Shown: piece by piece, positions 8,810-16,452 of the stretch
How the letters are laid out: each line of letters begins with the position of its first letter
Numbering within the stretch: the first letter of the stretch is position 1
Assembly (NCBI RefSeq): GCF_019603315.1
Contig: NZ_CP080649.1
Location: 2,986,176-3,050,175 of the forward strand
Origin: Ruficoccus sp. ZRK36
GTDB taxonomy: Bacteria > Verrucomicrobiota > Verrucomicrobiia > Opitutales > Cerasicoccaceae
DNA: 64,000 nucleotides
Direction: 5' to 3'
Made by a program: the position numbers and the translations under genes
Notes under the pieces: model-generated
The model's input: only the letters and a program-made list of their open reading frames with translations
What the model was told of the DNA's origin: nothing
Database searches by the model: none

Positions 8810-10645
8810 CTAGCGCTTGCGCAGCTCGACAGCCTTCAGCTCCATACCCATCGGGCCGGGAATATCCGTCAGCCGTACACGGACCGTAGCCGGGCCGGGC
8901 TCAAGCTCGACCGTCCCAACCGGGAAGGTCTTCCACGGCTTGCGGGCGTACTTCTCAGCCTCACCTTTCAGACGGAAGGGCTGCGGGTAAACGTCCGGGT
9001 CAAAGGCCTCATCGAGTTTAAAGGCGACGCTCTGGCCGGCGACTTGCACCTCGCCCTGGACACCGACATCCTCGGCGGGCAGGCAGTACAGCAGCGCGAC
9101 GTCGTAGGTGCCGCCTCCGACGACATTCAGGCTCCACTCAGGATAGGAGTCCATGGAGGTCCAGTTCGTGATCCAGTGGTGGGCGAAGCCCGCCGGGTAA
9201 TTGTAGCCGATGCCCTCGCCGTTCTTCGGGTGCAGCAGTGCGTCGTGTGCCTCGATACGGACCAACGGGTGCCCCTCATAGCCGACTGGGATCGGGCGGG
9301 GATCGAGCCGGTAGTTGATCGCACCATGGCGTTTCTCGTAGGCAGCTTTCAGCTGTGCGAGCACGTCCGGGTATTGCGCAGCCACATTATGCTGCTGGGT
9401 CGGGTCCTTTAGCAGGTCGTAAAGCTCCCACTCGTTCTCCCGCTTCACCGCGAGCCACTCATCATTGCGGACTGAGCCGTAGCTCTCGATGCGGTCCTTG
9501 TTACCGACGGGCAAGGTGTAGAGCAGGCGATCTTCCCACGGGGCCTGCGGGTCCTTGAGGAGCGCGGCAAAGCTCTGCCCGTCGAGCGGGAGGGTCTTCG
9601 GCTGCTTCAGGTCACAGAGTTCAACCAGTGTGGGCAGGATGTCCACGTGGGCCAGGCGCTTTTCGAGCTTCTCGCCCTTGGTGATGTGGCCATCCCAGCG
9701 GATGAAGCACGGGACGCGCACCCCACCCTCGTCGTACCAGCCCTTCCATCCCTTGAGGTTGGCGTTGTAACGCTCCGGAATCGGGCCATTATCGGACATA
9801 AAGATGACGATCGTGTCCTTGAACAGATCCTCTTTCTGCATGTGCTCAAAGAGACGCGCGAGGTTATCGTCGAGCGCAGCAATCATGCCGTAGATGGCCG
9901 CTTCCTTATCCGTCAACCCCATCGCCTTAAAGCGGTCGTAGTACTCGTCCGAAACCAGCGCGGGTGTGTGGGGGGCATTGTAGGCCAGGTAACAGAAAAA
10001 GGGCTTACCGGCGGCCGACTCTTTGTCCATGAACTTCATGGCCTCGTCGGTGAGCAGGTCGGTGATGTAGCCGTGCTCCTGCTTCCAGACGCCGTTGTCC
10101 TCGATCTCGGGCTCGAAATAATGCGGGATGTGCCCGTAGGGGAAACCGTAGAACTCGTCAAAGCCCTGCCCGCGCGGCGTCTCCGGGTAGAAGCTGCCAT
10201 TGTGCCACTTGCCGAAGGCACCGGTGGCGTAGCCATTGTCGCGGAAGATCTCAGCGAGCGTCGTCTCCTCGGGGTCCATGACCTCCAGGCGACGGGTGAC
10301 GTGCGTCACACCGACCTCAGGATGGTAACGGCCGGTCAGCAGGCTGGCACGCGTCGGGGCACACAGCGGGCTGACGTAAAAGGTGTCGAGGTTTGCCCCC
10401 TCATCCGCGAGGGAATCCATGGCGGGAGTTTTCAGGTAGGGATTACCGTGCAGCGAGAGATCACCGAAGCCCTGGTCGTCTGTGACGATCAAGAGCACAT
10501 TCGGGTGCTCGGTAGAGGACGTTTCAGCGGCATGCGCAGCAGTATGGGCACTCATCAAACAAAACGAAAAAAGCGTTAAACAAACCGGTCCAAGGCCCAC
10601 AAACAGGCGGCGGCAGAAGGAGGTAGAAGTCAGGGTACTTAACAT
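8810..10645 (-). CDS. Secreted S1-type sulfatase
   Basis: The 611-residue protein has a signal peptide (about residues 1-40, ending AAHAA). The catalytic loop is C95-A-P-T-R99, the C-x-P-x-R motif in which the cysteine is matured to formylglycine; a maturase is not in the window. Metal-ligand segments are VTDDQG near residue 55 and SDNGP. After the core of about 470 residues, a beta-rich C-terminal extension (WSLNVVGGGTYDVALLYCLP) looks like an accessory domain. It should remove sulfate esters from the polysaccharide attacked by the nearby lyases. It is preceded on the same strand by a DUF6250-like gene 19 bases away, so the two are probably co-transcribed. Confidence 0.9.
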   Translation of the reverse strand: MLSTLTSTSFCRRLFVGLGPVCLTLFSFCLMSAHTAAHAAETSSTEHPNVLLIVTDDQGFGDLSLHGNPYLKTPAMDSLADEGANLDTFYVSPLCAPTRASLLTGRYHPEVGVTHVTRRLEVMDPEETTLAEIFRDNGYATGAFGKWHNGSFYPETPRGQGFDEFYGFPYGHIPHYFEPEIEDNGVWKQEHGYITDLLTDEAMKFMDKESAAGKPFFCYLAYNAPHTPALVSDEYYDRFKAMGLTDKEAAIYGMIAALDDNLARLFEHMQKEDLFKDTIVIFMSDNGPIPERYNANLKGWKGWYDEGGVRVPCFIRWDGHITKGEKLEKRLAHVDILPTLVELCDLKQPKTLPLDGQSFAALLKDPQAPWEDRLLYTLPVGNKDRIESYGSVRNDEWLAVKRENEWELYDLLKDPTQQHNVAAQYPDVLAQLKAAYEKRHGAINYRLDPRPIPVGYEGHPLVRIEAHDALLHPKNGEGIGYNYPAGFAHHWITNWTSMDSYPEWSLNVVGGGTYDVALLYCLPAEDVGVQGEVQVAGQSVAFKLDEAFDPDVYPQPFRLKGEAEKYARKPWKTFPVGTVELEPGPATVRVRLTDIPGPMGMELKAVELRKR

Positions 10646-10664
10646 ATCGAAATCTTATTGTGGG

Positions 10665-11426
10665 TTAAGACTCGGAAACAACGGCGGCAATCTCAACCTT
10701 TTCCCAAACAATGTCACTAGCCCATGTGCGTAAACCAAACTGCCCACCATCAAGCGGTTCGGGATCGGTCACATCGTGGATCAGCTGCCCATCGACCCAG
10801 TAGCGCAGGCGGCCGTCAACCTTGAGCACCGTGATCTGGTAGTCTTTACCGCGAGCCGTACGCGCATCGGACTCAGCGATTTTGTTAAAGCCAGGGTCGC
10901 GACGTACGCGGGCCCAACCCTTCATGTCGCCACCGACAAAGGTAAAGATGTAGTTCGGGATCTGGTGGTAGTCCGGGTATGCTCCGGAGCGCCCAAAGAC
11001 GAGGTCCGAGCCGTCCGCTTCTTTGGCGTGCAGAAAGAGGTTCAGGTTGCAGGCGTTGAAGTCGCCGGTCGTCAGGGTCTTGACGTTGATGTGGATCAGC
11101 ACATCGGCGGGGAGCTTTTCGTTGAGCCACACCGTGGTCCCCAGCTTTTTCGGGTTTTCCGGCGGCGTGGAAATCTTCAGCCCGCCCTCGGCGGTCTCGA
11201 TCTGTGCCCCCTGGCTCTCGCTCGTCCAGCGCCCGCTCCACTCCCCTTTCGAGAAGTCCTCGTCCACCATCCACTTCAGGCTGAGGTGCTCATCCGCGAG
11301 GATGGGACGCACACAGGCGGGCGCCTCAGCATCACCGGAAGCCGGGCTAAGCGCATAGACGGGCGTGAACGAGAGCGCTGCGGCAAAGGCAGCGAGGATC
11401 AGGATCGAGGTTGTTTTTAGCATCAT
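10665..11426 (-). CDS. Secreted DUF6250-like concanavalin-fold protein
   Basis: The start is chosen at ATG 11426 (MMLKTTSILILAAFAAA), which begins a signal peptide; an upstream in-frame ATG at 11480 would put charged residues before it. The mature domain has the pattern SGAYPDYHQIPNYIF, GWARVRRDPGF, RYWVDGQLIHD and DPEPLDGGQFGLRTW, a beta-sandwich of the DUF6250/DUF1080 kind. Members often sit beside sulfatases and lyases and may bind or hydrolyse sugars, but no activity can be claimed here. It lies 19 bases upstream of the sulfatase gene in the same direction, which suggests an operon. Confidence 0.65.
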   Translation of the reverse strand: MMLKTTSILILAAFAAALSFTPVYALSPASGDAEAPACVRPILADEHLSLKWMVDEDFSKGEWSGRWTSESQGAQIETAEGGLKISTPPENPKKLGTTVWLNEKLPADVLIHINVKTLTTGDFNACNLNLFLHAKEADGSDLVFGRSGAYPDYHQIPNYIFTFVGGDMKGWARVRRDPGFNKIAESDARTARGKDYQITVLKVDGRLRYWVDGQLIHDVTDPEPLDGGQFGLRTWASDIVWEKVEIAAVVSES

Positions 11427-11513
11427 CTGTAAACGGGTAAAACGGCGCGGCGCACTTCGTCGGAGCTTCGCCAGAGGCAAAGTCCTGAAAGTGCACCGGG
11501 CCGGTTTTCAGCT

Positions 11514-11541
11514 CCTTCCGACAGTAGTCACTGCCGGAAGG
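11514..11541. repeat. Strong 12-bp hairpin
   Basis: The arms pair over 12 bp (CCTTCCGGCAGT/ACTGTCGGAAGG on the minus strand, one G-T wobble) around a 4-base loop. It lies about 70 bases downstream of the PEP-CTERM gene stop at 11611 and upstream of the DUF6250-like gene. No T-run follows, so it could be an RNA-stabilising or processing hairpin, or a rho-assisted terminator. Confidence 0.5.
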
Positions 11542-11610
11542 ACTCCAAACCTTAACCGATGCTGCACATCAGCACATGTTAAGAATATCTGTAAAAGGCT
11601 TTAGCTGTAA

Positions 11611-12468
11611 TTAGCGGCGAAGCTTGCGGCGATACAGCACCGTCAGGACCAGGACACCCAGGCCGATGCCAGCAGCGGTCTCTGCGGGCTCAGGAATGCT
11701 GATCGAGTCGTTAAGGCTCAGCTCGTCGATATAGAGCGTGCTCGTAAACGGCTCCGACTGAGGCTTAGCGGTGAAGTTGATATTCTTGAGCTCAGTGGGA
11801 CCAAGCACGCCCGTCTCAGGATCAACATAACCGATCGTTTTCTTGCCGGAACCCTCGAGATCGTTGCCAACCAGCACACCGTTGAGCCACACGTCCATCT
11901 TACCCGATGCGACATTGCCACCGTTGTAGTCGAGTGAGCCATTGTCGTTATTGAAGACGATGCTGAGGGTATTGACCGTATCCATCGCATAGGTCGTGAT
12001 CGTGCCGCCTTTCGGCTCGACGCCGGTACCCGTGCTCAGGATGAGATCTCCGTCCTGAATGAAGACACCAAACGCGGTAACGCTGTTACCAGCATTCGTA
12101 CCGATACGCATCGACCACCCGCTACCGGAGTGTGTAGCCGATGAGGGATCGTAGAAGGTCAGGTCAATTTGCCCCGTGGTCGTACCGTTACTATTTGTGA
12201 TCGAAGCAACTACATTGTCGCTGGTATTATCAGCCTCCAGAACGCCGTACTGGTTAGCTCCCGGCGAGAAGATATGGGTGCTGTCGTCAGCGACGGTAAA
12301 GGTGACATATGGAGCGGTCTGGGGTGTGCCCCATTTGCCACCATCAGAGACAGGATCGCCCACCGTGTAGGAGTCAAAATCATCCTCATACAAGACGGTG
12401 GCATGCAGAGAGGAAACAGCAGCCAGCATGGCGCCAGCCGCGAGAAGTCGTGATGTTCGTCGATTCAT
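11611..12468 (-). CDS. PEP-CTERM sorted secreted beta-sandwich protein
   Basis: A 285-residue protein with an N-terminal signal peptide (ending SSLHA), a beta-sandwich body (YEDDFDSYTVGDPV at the start, VNTLSIVFNNDNGSLDYNGG in the middle) and a C-terminal PEP-CTERM tail: SIPEPAETAAG, a hydrophobic stretch, then YRRKLRR. Such proteins are processed and sorted by an exosortase, which is not in the window. The body resembles LamG/laminin-like or extracellular binding domains and is related to 12570-13340 and 25736-26584. A role in holding glycan or exopolymer at the surface is inference. Confidence 0.8.
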   Translation of the reverse strand: MNRRTSRLLAAGAMLAAVSSLHATVLYEDDFDSYTVGDPVSDGGKWGTPQTAPYVTFTVADDSTHIFSPGANQYGVLEADNTSDNVVASITNSNGTTTGQIDLTFYDPSSATHSGSGWSMRIGTNAGNSVTAFGVFIQDGDLILSTGTGVEPKGGTITTYAMDTVNTLSIVFNNDNGSLDYNGGNVASGKMDVWLNGVLVGNDLEGSGKKTIGYVDPETGVLGPTELKNINFTAKPQSEPFTSTLYIDELSLNDSISIPEPAETAAGIGLGVLVLTVLYRRKLRR

Positions 12469-12569
12469 GGGTAGTATTTTGGGTTAGGGTTTGAAGTTGA
12501 GAGAAGTGCTTGTCATGGAGTCTTCGCACCCGGCATTGACCAAACCAGATCAACGCCGGGAGTTGGGAG

Positions 12570-13340
12570 TTATTTCAAATCGGGTAAATCGGTAAGCGTA
12601 CCAAAAGCCACGCGGTAGAGGCGCAGCGTGCCGACGAAGTCGATATTGGGCTTGGGATTTGATTTAGAGGTGAAATCGAAATCACGCAGCGGGACGCCTG
12701 CCTCAAGCCCTCCGCAGGACGGCAAGCCCTTGGCCACGCATTTCCCGTCCAACCACACATCCATCGTGCGCGAGGCCAGTGAGCCGTCCGCATAGGTGGT
12801 GCTGGATTCGCTGTTGTTAAAGACAACGGTCAGTGTGTGTTTATCGCCGAGCGAGTACGTGGCGACGGCCTCGTCAGCAGGCCCCACGTTTTTCCCCTCA
12901 CAGGGCACCAGTCGACCATTTTGGATCGAGAGCGCAAAGGCCGTTTTGGTGTTACCGGGACTGCCTGCCAGGCGCAGGACAAAGCCGAGCCCCTGATGCG
13001 GAGCGTCCTTGGGATCAGAGAATGTACACTGGAAGAACCCGGTCTGTGTGGGCTCAAGCAGCTGCCCCTGCGGCCAGAAGAAAAAGGACTGGCTGTTGGT
13101 ATTGCTCAGATCGGAAATCTCGAGGGCGTTCTTACCGTCTTCCTGCACCACCAGCGTCGTAAGCTGAGCGGCGGGATCGTGTGTCTGCCGCCCCCAGCGC
13201 TCCTTACCGGCAGGACTTTCCTGCAGCGATGCTCCAGCCTCATACGCGGAAAAATCATCCTCAAATACAGCCGCATTTAGCGTGGCCGCACCAAGGCTGG
13301 CAATAACAAGCAAGGTTCTCAATTTAACGTTGGGGTACAT
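12570..13340 (-). CDS. Secreted beta-sandwich protein without PEP-CTERM tail, paralogue of 11611-12468
   Basis: A 256-residue protein with a signal peptide (ending ATLNA) and the same plan as its neighbour: FEDDFSAYEAGASL at the mature N-terminus, then HTLTVVFNNSESSTTYADGS and MDVWLDGKCVAKG. It ends at FGTLTDLPDLK with no PEP motif, hydrophobic segment or basic tail, so it is presumably released or held differently. It is 101 bases upstream of the PEP-CTERM paralogue on the same strand. Function unknown. Confidence 0.72.
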   Translation of the reverse strand: MYPNVKLRTLLVIASLGAATLNAAVFEDDFSAYEAGASLQESPAGKERWGRQTHDPAAQLTTLVVQEDGKNALEISDLSNTNSQSFFFWPQGQLLEPTQTGFFQCTFSDPKDAPHQGLGFVLRLAGSPGNTKTAFALSIQNGRLVPCEGKNVGPADEAVATYSLGDKHTLTVVFNNSESSTTYADGSLASRTMDVWLDGKCVAKGLPSCGGLEAGVPLRDFDFTSKSNPKPNIDFVGTLRLYRVAFGTLTDLPDLK

Positions 13341-13407
13341 ATTTAAGATATAAGGTCCGAAGGTTTTTATGAAGACATTTTTGGCACAAACTAGAGGCTT
13401 TACCTAA

Positions 13408-14490
13408 CTACGTTGAGCGCAGGTAAGCGACCAGATCGACCTGTGATTTGAGAGGCTCATCGCGCAAATAGCGGCTGATGTTCTCCAGTGCAAACAGCCC
13501 GCAACGCGGGCGCACATCCTCAGTCGGCCCGGCGATATGGGGCGACAGGAGAACATCCTTCAGGCTGTGCAGCTGAGAGTCGAGTGGAAGCGGCTCTTCG
13601 CTGTAAACATCCAGGCCAACGCGGATATCCCCACGCTGTATCCGCTTCACCAGCGCATCTTCATCCACCACCGCGCCTCGCCCGACATTGACAAAGACGG
13701 ACTTCGGCTGGAGCAGGTCCAGCAACTCAGCGCCGACAGAGCCCTGCGTTTCGGGAGTCAGCGCCTCACATTCGATGATCACTTCATTATTGGCAAACAA
13801 CTCCTCGATCGAATCGGCAGGCTCGACGTCATGCTCGCGGAAGAACTCGGTCGGCACGCCAGCTGAATATGAGGAAATCTCCACTTCAAAGGGTTTGAGA
13901 AGACGCACAATCTCTCGCGCAACAAAACCAAAACCATGCAGGCCGACGCGTTTACCGATCAGGGTACGTGTGTGCAGGTCCGCCCTTTCCTTTATAAACT
14001 CGTCAAGCGGGAGTTTCATCACCGTTTTCCATGACGGCAGACGACGCAGGCAGGCCAGTGTGAGCAGCAGCGCATGCTCAGCCACCGGGGTGCTCGCCAA
14101 CCTCCCCCAATTCGTCACCAGCATGCCTTTTTCGAAGGCACGGGCGGGCAGCGTATTTCGAACGGAACCGGTCAGGTGGCAGCAGTACTTCACCTTAAAC
14201 CAGGGGCTATCAATGATCTCCTCCGTCAGTTTAGGAGTAGACCAGCCGCTTAGCAGGATTTCCGGCTCAAACTCACGCAGGGCTTCTACCCATGAGTCGT
14301 CATCAAGATGCTTGGTGTCCAGCACCTTCCAGCACAGGCGTTCATCATCCCCCGGTAGTCCGGCAGGAAAGAAAGTGTCCAGCTCGGCATCTCCCAGTCC
14401 GACCAGGATTCGCTTTTGGTCAGAGGTGCCATTTGTCCCGGAGGCATGGCTCCTGTCCTGGCCAGGATTCGCTACGTGCAAATTCCGCAT
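13408..14490 (-). CDS. D-2-hydroxyacid dehydrogenase family protein
   Basis: A 360-residue cytoplasmic enzyme of the NAD-dependent D-isomer hydroxyacid dehydrogenase family. The Rossmann motif is GKRVGLHGFGFVAREIVR, the signature FVNVGRGAVVDEDALV follows, and the catalytic histidine lies in LSPHIAG. It probably reduces or oxidises a 2-keto or hydroxy acid from sugar-acid catabolism, which fits the neighbouring uronate-releasing lyases, but the substrate is unknown. The first 25 residues are Ser/Thr/Gly-rich, so the real start could be a little further in. It lies downstream of a LacI gene on the same strand, which may control it. Confidence 0.82.
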   Translation of the reverse strand: MRNLHVANPGQDRSHASGTNGTSDQKRILVGLGDAELDTFFPAGLPGDDERLCWKVLDTKHLDDDSWVEALREFEPEILLSGWSTPKLTEEIIDSPWFKVKYCCHLTGSVRNTLPARAFEKGMLVTNWGRLASTPVAEHALLLTLACLRRLPSWKTVMKLPLDEFIKERADLHTRTLIGKRVGLHGFGFVAREIVRLLKPFEVEISSYSAGVPTEFFREHDVEPADSIEELFANNEVIIECEALTPETQGSVGAELLDLLQPKSVFVNVGRGAVVDEDALVKRIQRGDIRVGLDVYSEEPLPLDSQLHSLKDVLLSPHIAGPTEDVRPRCGLFALENISRYLRDEPLKSQVDLVAYLRST

Positions 14491-14582
14491 GAACAGAAAG
14501 GTACATCGCCCTCAGGTAATAAGAAAGGCTCGCTCTACACGCACAGTCGCGTAAACGCACAAAAAAGCGTATCGCCTAACCG

Positions 14583-15632
14583 CTATTTGACGCCAGCGAC
14601 ACGATCTGCCAGCCGCGGGAGGCTTTTCCCCTCAACCCACTTGCCTTCGATGTGCGTACGCTGAACCATCTCTGGAATCCCCCGGTCTCCACGCATCACG
14701 AGATTGGTGAGACGGTCCACTGCGACCTCTCCGATGTGGTAGGAGTTTTCGATCACACCTGCGACATCGTCTCTATCTCCAGCCAGTACCGGGCAGGCAA
14801 CAGCCACATCCTCCGGAACACGCACGCCACACTCCCTGAGCTCCGAGGCCAGTAAATGCGTACCCGTAACGACCGCCTGGACCTTGTTTTTCTTCAGCTG
14901 AGCTGGGAGTGTGCCGACGTTACGCCATTCATACTTCAACACGAGCGGTTGCTCGCCAAGCTGATGCTGGGCAGCCAGATAGCCAGCCAGAAAATTGTGA
15001 TCCGTACGCTCGTCATGATCATCACCAAACACGAAGCCGATGCGGCGATACCCGTATTCGTGCATCTTGTTCATGGTCTGCACCATTGAGCGGTACTGGG
15101 TAGCCGTCACGGTGTGCAGCTCGGGCTTGCGCAGCGTATAGCCGAATGTCACAAAGGAGAAATCATCCCAGACAAAGTCCATCACGGTGTTTGAGCTGGG
15201 CTGCGGGCACAGTAGAATCCCGTTCACGTTACGAGCGCGCAGGATAGAGGCAATGCGCTGCGGAGATACCTTGCTGCCGTCAAAGTCAAAGACCTCGACC
15301 TGATACCCGTATTGCTCCGCCCGTTTGCGAGCCCCTGCAAAGTACTGGCTATAGGTTCGGTTTTCCTGCCAGCTGTTGTCATCGGCATAACGCTTAATAT
15401 ATAGCCAGCCGAGCACCCCCTTGAAGCGACTTTCGTGCTGACTGCTCCGGTACATGGCCAGAGCCGAGAGCATCGGGTCCGGTCGGTAGCCCAGCTCTTC
15501 TGCCGCCTGGAGAATCCGCTCTCTGGTCTTCTCCGGTATGCTCGGATGGTGCTTAAACGCTAGGGAAACAGTCCCCCGGTGTACGCCGACTTTGGCGGCA
15601 ACATCCTGCTGAGTAACACGCTTTCCTTTCAT
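14583..15632 (-). CDS. LacI-family transcriptional regulator
   Basis: A 349-residue protein. The N-terminal helix-turn-helix is KRVTQQDVAAKVGVHRGTVSLAFKHH, followed by the hinge YRPDPMLSALAMYR. A periplasmic-binding-protein-like effector domain covers the rest (ILRARNVNGILLCPQ, YGYRRIGFVFGDDHDERTDHN). The start MKGKR is immediately before the HTH, as usual. It is divergent from the pseudopilin at 15715 and next to the hydroxyacid dehydrogenase. It closely resembles the regulator at 26786-27805. The effector is probably an oligosaccharide or sugar acid, by inference. Confidence 0.9.
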   Translation of the reverse strand: MKGKRVTQQDVAAKVGVHRGTVSLAFKHHPSIPEKTRERILQAAEELGYRPDPMLSALAMYRSSQHESRFKGVLGWLYIKRYADDNSWQENRTYSQYFAGARKRAEQYGYQVEVFDFDGSKVSPQRIASILRARNVNGILLCPQPSSNTVMDFVWDDFSFVTFGYTLRKPELHTVTATQYRSMVQTMNKMHEYGYRRIGFVFGDDHDERTDHNFLAGYLAAQHQLGEQPLVLKYEWRNVGTLPAQLKKNKVQAVVTGTHLLASELRECGVRVPEDVAVACPVLAGDRDDVAGVIENSYHIGEVAVDRLTNLVMRGDRGIPEMVQRTHIEGKWVEGKSLPRLADRVAGVK

Positions 15633-15714
15633 ACTCTACTGTGTAAGTAAACGAGTTGTTGCTAAAGTGGTCAAGGTGGAAGAAGCTATGGTCATTACCC
15701 TTATACCCATGCCC

Positions 15715-16389
15715 ATGACTCGTAAACGCCCCGCCTTCAGCCTCGTTGAACTCCTAACTGTCATTGCCGTTATCGCGGTACTAGCGGGTATTTTAGTACC
15801 CATCGTCAGTACGATACGCGCTCGAGCCGACGTGCTGGAATGCTCCAGCAACCTACGGCAACTCGGGATAGGAACACGCCTCTATGTCAACGAACACAAC
15901 GGCATCATGCCCGGCCCGCTTTGGGGCGGCCAGTCCAACATTTTTTACCAAAAGAACGCCGACAAAGGTAATTACGGAGGGCAGCTCATCTACTATCTGA
16001 GCGATTACCTGCCGGTGGATACCGTGGGCACGAATCCACCGCGCGCAGCACTCATGCTCTGCCCAGCGTATGTGGATGTTATTGGCATGGATGTCAGAGA
16101 CATGCGCCCCTATGCCCTGCGTAATTCAAACGTAAAGATGGTCAATGGAAAGCTTGATAAACCCTTTGGCTACCCGGGCAGCGAGTCCCAAGGACGTGAA
16201 GATGACTCCCCGGCCAGCTACTTTCAGATCCTTGAACCTGAAAATGAGAAGATGATGATCGAGCTCGACGCAATCAGTGTCGCCCCGTATGCAGGCAAGG
16301 ATAACTGCCCGGACACTCCCGTTCACGGCACCCTTCGCAACGTCCTTTTCCTGGACGGCCACGTCGAAGCAGAGCCTACCGACGTCTAA
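15715..16389 (+). CDS. Type II secretion-type pseudopilin with H-X9-DG motif
   Basis: The start MTRKRPAFSLVELLTVIAVIAVLAGI is chosen because it places the prepilin cleavage/methylation motif FSLVEL near residue 8; the upstream in-frame ATGs would add an unusual leader. The protein has 224 residues. Near the C-terminus HGTLRNVLFLDGHV matches H-X9-DG exactly, a motif seen in large pseudopilin-like families of Verrucomicrobiota, Planctomycetota and Lentisphaerota. These are exported and processed by a prepilin peptidase; their task is unknown. It is followed 63 bases later by a heparinase-like lyase, so it may be co-expressed with it. Confidence 0.82.
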   Translation: MTRKRPAFSLVELLTVIAVIAVLAGILVPIVSTIRARADVLECSSNLRQLGIGTRLYVNEHNGIMPGPLWGGQSNIFYQKNADKGNYGGQLIYYLSDYLPVDTVGTNPPRAALMLCPAYVDVIGMDVRDMRPYALRNSNVKMVNGKLDKPFGYPGSESQGREDDSPASYFQILEPENEKMMIELDAISVAPYAGKDNCPDTPVHGTLRNVLFLDGHVEAEPTDV

Positions 16390-16452
16390 TCCCGTTACTT
16401 CTGCGCGTCTGAATACAACTCGCACCCAAGAAATAGTATAAAAAAATTTATA

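Noticed and set aside
9647-10579. 310-codon plus-strand frame opposite the sulfatase
   Set aside because: It is antisense to the sulfatase catalytic region, with no ribosome site or family motif.
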